Source: Polydactylus sextarius (taxonomy: Eukaryota; Chordata; Actinopteri; Polynemidae). From it: a stretch of DNA of 64,000 nt. The notes below the pieces were generated by a model. That model had not been told where the DNA came from, ran no database searches, and saw only the letters and a program-made list of their open reading frames with translations. Location of the stretch: the NCBI GenBank assembly GCA_016801845.1, contig CM028907.1:18250098-18314097 (forward strand), read 5' to 3'. Made by a program: the position numbers and the translations under genes. Of the stretch, positions 36,901-44,622 are shown piece by piece (position 1 is the first letter of the stretch; each line of letters starts with the position of its first letter).

Positions 36901-38569
36901 GGCCTAAGAGAAAGCGAGAGACTGGATTCAAATAGAATTAAAAAAGCCCAGCTATTCAATAGTCCTGAGGGCACGACTGAACTTCTCACCTGGTCTCACC
37001 TCCAGCAGCACACGCACCAAACAACGCAACAACCACAGTCTGAGATCTGCGTGCCATCGCTGAGCTGCTCCCTCCCTCCTCCTTCTATCTTTCACTATCT
37101 ACCACACGAAGAAGACGAGCGTAGGAATGATTAATGTGCCGCCGTGAGGAGGCTCTGAGTGCTCCGCAAACATCAAGCTCAATTTAGCAGAACCTCATTA
37201 AGCGCATCATAAATAATCAACTTTAATTGATATACCGGCAAGCTGATTAAGAGTTAACAAGAACACAATGGGGACAAGGGAAATGCATTAAACGTTCCCG
37301 GTGTCGTCTCTCGTTCACCTCCTGATGTTGAGAAGCAGCACTGTTGCATTTTCATGTAACCAGGATACGGCGGCGAGGAGGAGAAAAGGAATGGAGGGAT
37401 GAAGGGGCAGGGTGGGGGGTGATGGAGGAGGGGGGTACTGAGAATGCACAAATCATGAGTGTATGAATATTCATGCTGGCCTTCTGTCTGTGGAAAGTGA
37501 AAAATACTTCTCACTTCAGCTGATGCTGACTCAGTAATCAAGTGGAGTGTTGGAAGAGGAAGAGGAGGAGGGAGGGGGGGTGGTGATGTTTGGTCAATGA
37601 CAGTTAAAAATAAAAAGACAGAGAGGAGCACGTGGACGTCAAGAAGTCAAGTCGATGCAGATGTTCAGGCTTTTCATTTGCCACTTCCCCTGCTTTCCTT
37701 TTGACCGTGTCCTTCATCACTTCTGTATCACATGTCAGAGCAGAGTTAAACAGAGGCGCCACTGGAGGAGGAACACTGTGTAACCGTTTTGCAGTAACCT
37801 GGAGAGGTGTAGGCCTTATACCCTGGGGCTTATTGCCCTGATTTTCTCCGCTCTGCAGCTAAAACACCTGAACGTGCAGGAGCCTTGCTGCATCCCTCAG
37901 CCAGCCCCTTGGAATAGTTTCCACAGTTTCAGCTGAAACTGTTTCAGACGAACAACACACCGCGTGGTGTGACAGAGCTGACACCTCGACATCATCTGCC
38001 TCAGTGTTTCGGGGTCAAACTAAGGGGAAAAGTTAACACTAAATAGAAACACAACATCTGATCCTGTAAACAATATGAGACACGCTTGTGTAGGATTTTA
38101 TATGAGGAACTATATAAATAAAAATATTTTAAAAAATGTACATTTTACAGTTGCACAATAAGCACACACTTAAGTCAGAAAGTGACTATTACACACTACA
38201 CTGATGGTAAAGGCTCTGAATGGGGACAAAGCAGCTGTGTGATGTGTTTGGTGACCAAAACATAACGACATAACATAACATTAACTGTTGAGAGATGTTA
38301 TACCCCAATGAAGCTTCATCCTCACGGGAAGCAGCGAAATAAATAAATAAATAAATAAAATCCTCACCTGAATTTTCCGTTAAGTAGGAAAAGCCCTTGA
38401 CGAGCAGCAGCAAACCGCCGAACAAGCAGATCTGGATTAAAACTAACTCCTTTCTCTTTTTCCGTCTCGCTTTGATCTTCTTCTGGTTCGGCATTACTTC
38501 ATGCGTCGGTCGATTCCGGACTCGGATAGACCCGGGCAGAGACATCCCCTCTACCGCTGCCACATCCAT
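2030..38569 (-). CDS. slc24a3: slc24a3, K+-dependent Na+/Ca2+ exchanger 3 (NCKX3), 5' half, ten exons
   Basis: NCKX proteins sit in the plasma membrane and export Ca2+ with K+ in exchange for Na+. Coding exons: 38368-38569, 35219-35347, 12528-12604, 6492-6566, 6093-6177, 5168-5271, 3134-3208, 2453-2478, 2271-2324, 2030-2163. They join into 961 nt in one open frame (320 residues plus one base) and all introns are GT-AG. In order: a basic N-terminus, a hydrophobic segment (about 42-57, possible signal anchor), an extracellular acidic stretch with sequons NSS (93) and NCT (106), a membrane segment (about 128-152), the alpha-1 repeat (about 168-224) with AGSSAPELF and GDVGVGTIVGSAVFNIL, further membrane helices, then a cytoplasmic loop. 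Glu183 in SAPELF matches the ion-binding Glu of NCKX alpha-1. SAPELFTSVIGVFITKGD and the CDAT(A/V)VLLK loop fit NCKX3 better than NCKX4, and the dtd1 neighbour agrees. The alpha-2 repeat and C-terminus lie left of the window. Confidence 0.9.
2271..2324 (-). CDS. slc24a3: slc24a3 exon 9: last helix before the loop
   Basis: Completes Trp258 and encodes WESLVLILMYAIYILIM and two bases of Lys276. This is the helix before the large cytoplasmic loop of NCKX exchangers. Acceptor TTTGTTTGCCAG, donor GTGAGTCA. Introns on either side are only 128 and 107 nt. Confidence 0.93.
2453..2478 (-). CDS. slc24a3: slc24a3 exon 8: 26 nt microexon
   Basis: Encodes FIYDEKVC and two bases of Trp258, phase 0 to 2. 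It is only 26 nt long, but it is needed to link exon 7 to exon 9 and restores the family sequence FIYDEKV(S/C)WWESL. Acceptor TTGCTTTTCCAG, donor GTACGTG. Such a short exon is easily missed by gene predictors. Confidence 0.9.
3134..3208 (-). CDS. slc24a3: slc24a3 exon 7: membrane helix
   Basis: Residues 225-249, phase 0 to 0: AVKLSHWALLRDSIYYTF then SVTALIV. The LLRDSIYYT motif is as in NCKX3. Acceptor TTTTACCATCGCAG, donor GTAAGATC. Confidence 0.93.
4611..4825 (+). mobile_element. MITE copy A (TTAA/AAGGTGACAGAGAATGG family), internally deleted
   Basis: About 200 bp closely match copy B at 31802-32211, for example GTTTTGATCCTTGT, GTGATATGACATATA, TTTTCAGGCTTAACTGGCAA and GCACTTGACACTGATTGGCT. 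The ends are worn (CCTTGACAGAGAATGG left, TCACCTTTGAA right). It lacks about 80 bp present in copy B after ACATATA.CAATAA, and the segment near the right end. Confidence 0.75.
4847..5008 (+). repeat. (TATC)n microsatellite with regular GATC interruptions
   Basis: About 160 bp of TCTA/TATC units. The first half is nearly pure; the right half alternates as ATCGATCT octamers. It reads open in several frames only because the unit has no stops. Confidence 0.97.
5168..5271 (-). CDS. slc24a3: slc24a3 exon 6: alpha-1 repeat, second half
   Basis: Completes Gly190 and encodes residues 191-224, including GDVGVGTIVGSAVFNIL and the helix ending GLFAGQ. GTIVGSAVFNIL is the second conserved stretch of the alpha-1 repeat. 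Lys at FITKGD is as in NCKX3; NCKX4 has His there as I recall. Acceptor TGTCTCCAG, donor GTATGATG. Confidence 0.96.
5304..5353 (+). repeat. (CA)n microsatellite
   Basis: About 50 bp of CA with two AAAC interruptions, about 30 bases from exon 6 in the intron upstream of its acceptor. A tract this close to the acceptor side may vary between individuals. Confidence 0.95.
5478..5665 (-). repeat. Dispersed teleost repeat (ACCAGACTCTCTGTGTG... family), copy 1
   Basis: On the minus strand it reads as the same element seen at 22255-22555: a TG run, TCTGGTTTCC on the plus strand, then a degenerate GGTTAGGGT-rich body and ATGAAGACAT(G/A)ATT. On the plus strand CCTAACCTTAACC and ATGTCTTCA(C/T)CTTAA are visible. 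Family name unknown to me. Confidence 0.65.
6093..6177 (-). CDS. slc24a3: slc24a3 exon 5: alpha-1 repeat, first half
   Basis: Residues 162-189 plus the first base of Gly190. It encodes LSEDVAGATFMAAGSSAPEL, the first half of the alpha-1 repeat, with the acidic ion-binding residue Glu183. Acceptor CATTCTCTGTCAG, donor GTAGTG. Confidence 0.96.
6492..6566 (-). CDS. slc24a3: slc24a3 exon 4: core membrane helix
   Basis: Residues 137-161, phase 0 to 0, exactly 25 codons: TIYMFCALALVCDDYFVP then SLEKICE. The VCDDYFVPSLEKICE stretch is nearly invariant in NCKX3/4. Acceptor CTCTTCACAG, donor GTATGAAG. Confidence 0.95.
6775..6811 (+). repeat. (AT)n microsatellite
   Basis: Pure AT dinucleotides after an A-rich lead. 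Confidence 0.95.
9650..10250 (-). repeat. tRNA-like SINE repeat split by a Tc1 insertion
   Basis: Left part 9650-9738 (TTTGCCTTTAATGATAGACAG... and GGGGGAAAGACAG) and right part 10205-10250 (GTGGTGCACCATAACCATTC, AGCTATCCAGG) are the two halves of a common teleost repeat whose minus strand begins with a tRNA-like A box. A related copy is at 45355-45495. The Tc1 relic sits exactly between them at a TA. Confidence 0.6.
9739..10204 (+). mobile_element. Tc1-like transposon relic, internally deleted
   Basis: Both ends are visible: CACTGCCTGGAC, an A run and AGTCGCCACC at 9741-9770, and the inverse GGTGGCAAC, a T run and GCGAGGCAGTG at 10167-10202, flanked by TA on each side. Inside, 9799-10150 encodes the C-terminal part of a Tc1 transposase: GSAMIWGCCS, LCAQRMRSADFLNILNDHV, IVKEWFREHETSYLHMDW, QQSPEFNPIKNLWDVLEKTL. 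The N-terminal DNA-binding half is absent and the frame is broken near 9935-9990, so it cannot be active. Confidence 0.9.
12528..12604 (-). CDS. slc24a3: slc24a3 exon 3: start of the exchanger core
   Basis: Residues 111-136, starting ALHEFPTDLF and ending GAVALHVLC. HEFP(T/N)D followed by a (K/E)ER stretch and G-A-V is the hallmark entry into the first core helix of NCKX3/4. Acceptor TCTTTTCCAG, donor GTAAGT. It is isolated between a 22.6 kb intron and a 6 kb intron, and a TA repeat lies 56 bases to its right. Confidence 0.92.
12660..12706 (+). repeat. (TA)n microsatellite
   Basis: About 46 bp of TA, 56 bases upstream of the acceptor of slc24a3 exon 3 in transcription order. Confidence 0.95.
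12735..13186 (-). mobile_element. Tc1-like transposon relic with inner and outer direct repeats
   Basis: On the minus strand 12745-12900 encodes the catalytic-region pieces QHDNDPKHARKATKER and, after a small deletion and frame change, NPIEYLWRELKEM, the DDE domain of Tc1. The right end shows the motif GGGATCAAATACTTATTT twice, at about 12978 and 13149, spaced 171 bp, as in the IR/DR ends of this family; the outer copy ends CCCCACTGTA. The left end and most of the transposase are gone. Confidence 0.85.
14575..14851 (-). repeat. tRNA-derived SINE (body TTTCCTCCCACAGTCCAAAG)
   Basis: On the minus strand it opens with a tRNA-like head, GTGGTGCAGTGATTAACACT... and a worn B box, then the very common teleost body with TTTCCTCCCACAGTCCAAAG ACATGG. 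A CATC/TATC-rich tail lies at 14543-14570. Similar worn copies are at 55412-55490 and 62898-63130. Confidence 0.7.
15060..15175 (-). repeat. Dispersed teleost repeat fragment (TCAACTATTGGATGGATTGC)
   Basis: The minus strand reads TCAACTATTGGATGGATTGC followed by TGACATATTTGGTGCATAGA and a GAGGATGAATT-like end, a repeat seen all over fish genomes. Related copy near 33240-33700. Confidence 0.6.
16150..16200 (+). repeat. Dispersed teleost repeat fragment (GACGCTTTTGTCCAAAG)
   Basis: TTATTAGACGCTTTTGTCC then AAAGAAACTTAAAAGTG is a worn copy of the common fish consensus GACGCTTTTATCCAAAGCGACTTA (first part only recognised). Limits are unclear. Confidence 0.5.
16748..16817 (+). repeat. Compound (TA)n(GA)n microsatellite
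   Basis: 37 bp of TA runs straight into 33 bp of GA with one AAAG interruption. Confidence 0.95.
18842..18873 (+). repeat. (CA)n microsatellite
   Basis: Pure CA run of about 30 bp. Confidence 0.95.
19047..19103 (+). repeat. (TA)n microsatellite
   Basis: Pure TA run of about 56 bp, one of the longest in the window and able to form a cruciform. Confidence 0.95.
19741..19792 (+). repeat. (CA)n microsatellite
   Basis: Pure CA run of about 50 bp. Confidence 0.95.
22255..22555 (+). repeat. Dispersed teleost repeat, copy 2 (GACATTATGGAAACCAGAC)
   Basis: Reads TTACATTGTGAGGACTTAAA, CTAATGGGGACAAAAAGCAG, GTCCCCATTATGT, AAGACATGATTTGAAGTTTG, GGTTAGGGT, CAGGAAATGAACGCAAG and GTCCTCTGACATTATGGAAA before a TG run. 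It is flanked by TG repeats on both sides. The inverted, shorter copy is at 5478-5665. Confidence 0.7.
23680..23712 (+). repeat. (GT)n microsatellite
   Basis: Pure GT run of about 32 bp. Confidence 0.95.
24480..24725 (+). repeat. Dispersed teleost repeat (ACAGTGACCTTGACCTTTGA)
   Basis: Carries TTACAGTGACCTTGACCTTT, AAGTTCATCTTTGAGTCC, TAGTGAATGTTTGTACTAAA, TTGAAGAAATTCCC and an end CATCCTGAAAATATAATG, a recognisable but worn form of a repeat common in percomorph fish. Confidence 0.65.
28185..28236 (+). mobile_element. Tc1-like element right end
   Basis: GGAGGGGTGAATACTTTCTT TAGGCACTATATG is the typical right terminus of a Tc1 family (GGGTGAATACTTT...GGCACTGTATG). No left end or transposase is recognised upstream. 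Confidence 0.55.
29205..29320 (+). mobile_element. Tc1 transposase 3' end remnant
   Basis: CCAAATGTGCCAAACTG, GAAGAAGACTCAAGCTGCC and ATCACTGTCACAGGTGCTTT align in order with the end of a Tc1 transposase gene (family: YRCAKL...PRRLEAVIAAKGA). The rest is not recognised. Confidence 0.55.
29767..29796 (+). repeat. (AT)n microsatellite
   Basis: Pure AT run of about 30 bp. Confidence 0.95.
30882..30913 (+). repeat. (CA)n microsatellite
   Basis: Pure CA run of about 30 bp. Confidence 0.95.
31098..31153 (+). repeat. (GAGCT)n pentamer array
   Basis: Eleven perfect CTGAG/GAGCT units without a mismatch. Each unit contains the palindrome AGCT. The array is open in all frames of one strand, which produces an artefact ORF (LSSAQ repeats) on the minus strand. 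Confidence 0.97.
31802..32211 (+). mobile_element. MITE copy B with TTAA ends
   Basis: Terminal inverted repeats TTAAAGGTGACAGAGAAT (31802-31819) and ATTCTCTGTCACCTTTAA (32194-32211) match over 18 bp and include TTAA at both tips, the target site of piggyBac-type elements. No ORF. The body matches copy A at 4611-4825. A GC-rich segment at 32095-32150 resembles the SINE at 47360-47695 and is absent from copy A. Confidence 0.9.
32430..32452 (+). repeat. Poly-T tract
   Basis: About 22 T in a row inside intron 2, just right of MITE copy B. Other poly-A/T runs over 20 bp are at 21083-21108, 27518-27537 and 38677-38698. Confidence 0.95.
33240..33700 (+). repeat. Dispersed teleost repeat (GTCCAGACTGACATATCTCAG...TTAGCATGGCTGT)
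   Basis: GGTCCAGACTGACATATCTC, GGAATGCCATGAAATTTAGG, and later GTGTTAGCATGCTCAAAGCA and ACTGTTAGCATGGCTGTGG are in the same order as in a repeat frequent in fish genomes. Strongly diverged; limits approximate. A partial relative is at 60170-60470. Confidence 0.6.
35219..35347 (-). CDS. slc24a3: slc24a3 exon 2: extracellular acidic linker
   Basis: Residues 69-110, phase 1 to phase 1. It encodes an acidic, Ser-rich linker ending in ESKNCTAP, with two N-glycosylation sequons (NSS, NCT). The step from NCTAP into ALHEFP of exon 3 is the usual NCKX3/4 junction. Acceptor CAATCTAG, donor GTAAGATG. Confidence 0.9.
35348..38367. other. slc24a3 intron 1
   Basis: Mostly unique. 36840-37260 has a complex, unbroken sequence with several ATTA/TAAT cores near 37120-37260. 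36500-36850 gives overlapping short ORFs in low-complexity, purine-rich DNA and is not taken as coding. An (AAAT)n run (38337-38359) lies next to exon 1. Confidence 0.55.
38368..38569 (-). CDS. slc24a3: slc24a3 coding exon 1: basic N-terminus and first hydrophobic segment
   Basis: Residues 1-67 and the first base of Gly68; the donor reads TTCAG/GTGAGG. A run of Arg and Lys (KARRKKRK) comes before a hydrophobic stretch of about 16 residues, the usual start of NCKX3. Three in-frame ATGs are possible: 38569 (C at -3, G at +4), 38545 (G at -3) and 38494 (G at -3). I give the longest form. The start at 38494 (MPNQKK) would put about eight residues before the basic run, closer to mammalian NCKX3 as I recall it, and may be the real one. 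Confidence 0.85.
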
Positions 38570-39064
38570 GCGGATCCCCGAACACACGGCGAGAGAAAGA
38601 GAGAGAGGGAGAGAAAACCGAGCAGGATCCTGGGATTCCCTAGAAACTAACTTATCTCCCGGGAACCAATCGACAATTTTTTTTTTTTTTTTTTTTTTGC
38701 GTCAAAAAATTAAAATAGAAAAAAAAAGTACAAGGGAAAGCTTTCGAGGGAGAAAACAAGGGATTTTTTTTAATATTAAAAAATAAATAAATAAAATGAA
38801 AGATTTTTTTTTTTTTTCAAAAAGAAAAAGTTGGTATTTGGTATGGGTAACGCCGGGATGCTGTGAGGGCTGTGTGGTTAAAAAAAGAAAAAGGAGGAAA
38901 AACAGCACGAGGCGAGCTCCAGCTGATCCGCGGGTTGTTCTTTTTTTTTTATGTCATGTTGAAATGTGTGTTTGGGAGCGGGACGGCAGAGGACGGCGGC
39001 TGCTGCTGCTGCTGCTGCACGACCTCCTGTCCATGGATGCGTCTGATCGCCGAGGCAGAGAGAC

Positions 39065-39126
<62 letters not shown>

Positions 39127-39130
39127 TGTG
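38570..39130 (-). promoter_or_regulatory. Putative slc24a3 promoter and 5' UTR region
   Basis: Immediately upstream of exon 1. It has GC- and CpG-richer patches (38840-39060) in an otherwise AT-rich window, a CAG-type triplet run on the minus strand (38998-39018), poly-T tracts and a long GA repeat (39067-39124). No TATA box is clear. The transcription start cannot be placed from sequence. Confidence 0.4.
39067..39124 (+). repeat. (GA)n microsatellite in the slc24a3 upstream region
   Basis: About 58 bp of pure GA about 500-550 bp upstream of the longest slc24a3 start; such tracts bind GAGA-type factors in some animals. Confidence 0.95.
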
Positions 39131-39484
39131 GGTGAGGAGGGGTGGGGGGGCGTGGGCACGCAAACACACACACACATAATGACAAAGTGAAACCCAGGTC
39201 ATACATCCATAGATTTTCTTTTCTTTTTTTTTCTCTTCGTGGACAAATGTAACATTATACTCAGTGAGACTGAACAAGACCTGTTCTAAAAAAAAAAAAA
39301 CAAAAAAAAAACAATGAGCTGAAAGGAGCTAAAACGCTCTGTGAATACTGAGGGTCATTCATTGTCTGCGTGAGAACCAGACCTTCCACTGTAGGTTTAT
39401 TTTAACTCGATTGTGTTTTACAAAGACAATACCAAGTATGATAGTTAATTATTATGAATCATGACAATCAAACACAGATTGAGT

Positions 39485-39570
39485 CATTCTAAAATAATTT
39501 ATCAGGGGAAGCTAAACGCATACGAGGACGCTCATTTATTTAGCTTCCCCTGATAAATTATTTTAGAATG
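39485..39570. repeat. Perfect 32 bp inverted repeat with 22 nt loop
   Basis: Left arm 39485-39516 (CATTCTAAAATAATTTATCA and the next 12 bases) and right arm 39539-39570 are exact reverse complements. The loop is 39517-39538. Nothing else in the window is like it. No open reading frame; no flanking duplication is evident. Confidence 0.97.
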
Positions 39571-41580
39571 CGTATGTTGGTATATAGTGTTAACATACTT
39601 GAACAAAACAGGCATGTGCATATTTACATGTATTGAGACGGTTGCCAATGGTAAAATAAAGAGTTGGGAAACCACACTTATGACCACCAAGTGCACTTAA
39701 TACCAGCAGCTAGCGTCAGAACAGACATTCACTGATACATGTGTTTTGTTCGGATGAGACACTTCAAGTAAAGTGTTGTTTATCTGTATATGTAGAAGCT
39801 GTAGGAAGTGAGTTGTGTTTGGAATCAAAGATCACAACTGGAGGTTGTTTGTTGGCCGTGCTTTTCACTGCCCTCTTCTGGGAAGTATCTTTTGGTGATA
39901 ATACACCACCACTGTGCTAATACCGAATACCAAATAATAACAAATTGTGTTTTTAAAGCTGCATTGCTTTTTTGTTTCGTTTTTTTTTTTTTGCTTTTCT
40001 AATAAACTTAGCTGTAGTTTTGGACCAATACCAATCACCCAATCAAACACACAGACACCCTGTGGACAGCAGCCAAACACTGCAGTGACGACTTCCAGGC
40101 ACATTAGTCCAACAAATAATAACAGTAGTTTGATCTAAAAATACGAGGTCGCTGCAGCAAATCATTCATCAAGCTCAGAGCAGATTAGATGTATTATATT
40201 CTTTAATTACACAATAGCACTTAGCTCATATGGATTGATTTCACTTGTATCTGCTTAAATGTGTCGTCTACTAACTGCGTGTGTGTGTTCACAGCGGAAG
40301 AGAACCACAGATTCCACTGTGTATCTTCCATTTCTGATGTTTTCTGATGTTCTGTATGCAATGATTAGAGTGAAACAAAACTTTAGGATAATGGGAAATA
40401 CTTTATCTTGGCCAAGTGGGTTTCTTGATTGTCGGGCCTGAGGTTTCATATAAATAGCACTGGAAACTTTCCAGCAAGAATGGAAAAAGTGGTCAGGGCT
40501 CTAGGCAACTGGTTTCATTGAGCCTTTTAACCCTTTGGAGCGCGGAGCCACAACAGATAAACAGAAGACAAGGAAGGCAGAGGAGGGAAGTAAGAGATGT
40601 GACTGAGAGCTGCCTGTCTTATTTTGAAGAAACATAGTTGTTGAGTTGATGGTGCACAAATAAAACCTGGCAATCTGTTCATCTGTATTTCCAGTGTAGG
40701 TAATCATATTTTGTTTTTTAGCATCACATTCAGAACAGTAACCCCAGTGGTGATCCTCACGTAACTGGAGGCCTTAAAGCTCCCGTGAAAAAACCCGGCC
40801 TGTCTAACTTGCAAAGCGAGCTCGGACTGGGCACGGAGTTACTAAACAAGTTGAATTCCCAACCTCTCAGAGGCACACAAAAGAAGAGGGGAAGGAGGGA
40901 AGAGGAAGGAGGAGGAGGAGGAGGGGGGGGGGCAACAAATTAAATCCAGTTAAATTGTTTTTCCATAGCCAGTGGGCTTGGCAAAGGACTCTCACACACA
41001 CACACACACAAGATGGAAGATAAGTTGTCGAGAAGACGACGAGAAACAGTGTGGCTTCAGATGTTCGAGAATGCCTGGAATTTAACCCACTTTCCCATGT
41101 CCGACTGACAACGCGTCCACTCCTACTGCCCTGCCCTGCAGCTCAGGGTGTCCACACAAAGACACATAAACAGCCACGCTTGCACTGAAATACACAGGAG
41201 ATTCCATAGATAGATGAACCTTGAAACATCTGCCCCACTCAACACTCCTCTGTTCTCACCACATCAAAAGCTGTGATCAATTGCTGTCCTCTAAGAAGTC
41301 TGGTACAGTGCATCAATAATCCGAGGCCTCACAGACTTACTTCCTCTACTCTTTACTGTAAAAACCTGTCTGGCATTGGGATCACAATGCAGTCACTGCA
41401 GAGGAGAGCTGCAGTTCTAGCCCAATTTTAAAAAGGTACCAAGGCTAGCTAGCTATAGCAAGACATATTTGGGTCATGTCTTTCCTCTCCGAGAGCCACA
41501 GCGTCCAGGTTACAGCAGCTCCTCTCCCTTTCCTGCTGCTCTCCACCTCAACATGGAGAAACCTCAACTCAGCACCACTG

Positions 41581-41613
41581 GAGAGAAAGAGAGAGAAAGA
41601 GAGAGAGAGAGAA
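41581..41613 (+). repeat. (GA)n microsatellite
   Basis: GA run with two AAAG interruptions. Confidence 0.9.
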
Positions 41614-44048
41614 GAGGTAGTATATTGTATAGTTGGCTAGGAATAGCTTGCTTGAACTAAAAAAAAAAAAAAAAGAAAAAGCTAAGGAGCTAAAGTTGGG
41701 ACAGTATAAGACGGGCCAGGTGGCGATGCTGAAAGGAGAAATAAGGACAAGCATCCTTTTGCTTTTTGCATCACATGAAACGACCAGAATAAACAGCGGA
41801 AAAACACACACACACAAATGTGAGGATAACTTTTTCTACTGACGTCTTTATAAAATGACAAAATGTACATTCAGATTTGTCAAGTCACAGCAGAAAACAT
41901 TAAATAAACAGTGTATGTAGTTTATGCACGTGTTGCGATGCGAGGCCGAGGTCTGAGCAGCCACACTGACTGTGAGCACAGCTGGCTCCTCTCTACAAGA
42001 CATTAAGTACAGGTAATTGAGACAAAGTGACTTGTCGTCACTGAGCTGAAGTTACTCAATCCTAGCTTTAAAAATCGACAGTGGCTGAAGGCAGCGCTAT
42101 GGCACTATCTGTCCCCGCGGCCAAATCAATGATTTCCTCTGAGCAGGTGCAAACAAGTAACATGTCAGGATTTAGTCCAACTGAAATCACAGTTAGGATT
42201 TTGTTTTTGCATCAAAAAAATCACTTCTTATGTGGACAGATAATATATTTTGATGTCTCTCCTTTAGCCTCTAAGCTTGAGTCAATGTGTTTGATTGACA
42301 GGTAAGCCAGTGAACAAAGAAACATTGTAAAGAAACGATCATTGGAAAACATGGTAGTATTGAAGAAGAATCACATCATTTTGCATCTAAATCACCGGAT
42401 GTTGACATTTTCTGGTAACGCTGAAGGCTAACTAGTTAGCATGCATAATAGCATAAGCGGTGCACTTTCCTCCTGGTGGGTAACAGTTCATTAACTATTT
42501 GAGCAAGCTAATGTGACATGCTTATAAGAGGAAAAGGAAATATAAGCAAGTTGAGCTGATAATTTCTCAAAAGATTTCAGTTGGAACTGTAAACATACAG
42601 TTAATTCACACAAGTGCAATCAACATTTAAAGTAGATTTTATACATGTAACTGTCAATTGTGAGGTGTCACTGGTACAATCAACATGGCACAAGTGTTAC
42701 ATTATAACTGTCCACATGTTCTTTTGCTGTGGTGTAAGAAGGACGTGGAGGTGAGAGCGGACTAAGAGTGAGACAGACAGAGAGACAGAGACATGGCAGT
42801 AGAAACACAGGCTGAAAGACAGTGAGAGGGGAAAAAAAAAAAGAGTGTGATAACACAGAAAGATACTAGGCCACAGAATGTAGTGATCTGTAGAGTTCTA
42901 TCCCACATCACCCATGTGCCCTCGTTCAATTTCTCACATCCTCTTTGCTACTACGTTTACACCCAGCCAGGCCTATCTGATTCTGGAGAAAAGAGAGAGC
43001 CAAGGACACCAGCAAGGAGAAGATGTTCTCTGCCAAACAGGTCGAATAAAATCCTGACGATTATCCAAAACAGGAAGGGAGGACAGTCCACAATCAGGTG
43101 CAAGTCACTGAGGATTAAGGTCTTCCTGAGGAAACTTCTTCTCTGTCTTGTCCCCGGTGTAATAAAACTGCATTAGAGAGAAAACACGACAAAGTCATTT
43201 TTTGCCTCTGATTTTTTCATTTGTGTTATTAATCAGTCCTGGATGAAGAATAAAAAAAAAAAAATCAAAGCATAACTGTAACTTTCTCTGAACAACGGCC
43301 AATGTGACCACGACTTCATTCAGCTACAATTACTGAATTCATACCAGGCCAAGTTATGGCTTCAGAACCAAGTAAAAACAGTAAAAACATCTTAAAAATC
43401 AGTATATCTTTATATCTTCTAGATGCCTTGAGGAACGGTGTAGGAAGCCAAAACTATTTTATCATCAAGTTCTGGGCTAACATGTTAGCAAACAGACTCA
43501 TCAAGTGGATACAAAGCAACATTAGCATGACTTCGGAGAATTGTTTTGGCAAATGAATATTCACTCTCCTTCTGGTTCTGTATTAGATTCTTCTTTGTGA
43601 GACAGAAAACACAGAATGTTCATGTTCAGTTACAATGATTTGATTCATTTCTAAATACAAAAAATAATAATAATAATAATAAAAAATACAGATTAGCACA
43701 ACTTCAAGAACAGACCTGCAGTATGATGACAAACACAGACAACTTCAATGAAAAAGTTGGAGAAAGCTGAAACTAGAATCAGCATTTTATTGGCAGAGTT
43801 TAACCGACAGATTTTGCCTGAGCAAGGAACACGACTGTAAGGCTTTATGAAATATAAAAAAGGCACAATGCTGTGAAAGCAGCCGTATAAAAATTTAAAA
43901 TGGGGAAGTTACATCTACTCTCTGAATACATCTCTGACAGGTCTGGAATAGGTGATTTGCAAACAATTAGCAAAGCAATTTTCGATGCGGATTGGAAATT
44001 GCACGCGGACGCCAGCGTCTCTTGAAAATATTAAAATTAGAACGTTAC

Positions 44049-44118
44049 AAACGGGAAGGAAGGAAGGAAGGAAGGAAGACGATTGGAGATGATGATGATG
44101 ATGAAGATGATGATGATG
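44049..44118 (+). repeat. (GGAA)n and (GAT)n simple repeats
   Basis: Five GGAA units (44056-44078 region) followed closely by a GAT triplet run (44088-44118). Confidence 0.9.
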
Positions 44119-44595
44119 GAGGACTGTCAGAAATTACTCATTCAAAGGAGAACGCATGCTGCTCATGTTTAAGTCATGCAAAACACAGCTCAGGAACACC
44201 AATTCCCTCTTTAAAATATGCAGTGACAAAGCCAAGTGAGCAGAGCCCCTTGTCTGACATCTCTCATACATCCAAATCTCCCTCTTCCACCTCTCCCTCA
44301 CATATCCAGAAGTGCTGCGTGTGCACTCCCCTGCTGCACGCCCCGAGACGAAAAAACAAATAACTCTCTACATGTATCAGACGCTATTTCAGCTTCTCCT
44401 TTCTTCGTTTCCTATCATCTCCCTCATTCTGTCAGACAAAAAAAAGTCTTATGTAACAAGGTGCTGAAGATTCCATGTCTTAGGGCGCATATTTACCCAA
44501 CATGCACTTGGGGATTACAGCACATTGCCCCCCTGCTGTAGAAGAGTTTGGGGAAAAGGATCACAAGATTGCAAGGTCTTCATTGGTAAAGAGAG

Positions 44596-44622
44596 AGTGT
44601 GTGTGTGTGTGTGTGTGTGTCT
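44596..44622 (+). repeat. (GT)n microsatellite
   Basis: Pure GT run of about 25 bp. Confidence 0.95.

Noticed and set aside
2030..38569. Assignment of the exchanger as slc24a4
   Set aside because: SAPELFTSVIGVFITKGD, HVLC and the CDAT.VLLK loop are NCKX3-like, and the dtd1 neighbour is that of SLC24A3.
38878..39277. Ser-Leu-rich ORFs on the minus strand upstream of slc24a3
   Set aside because: Translations of the GA microsatellite; each frame is open because the repeat has no stop.
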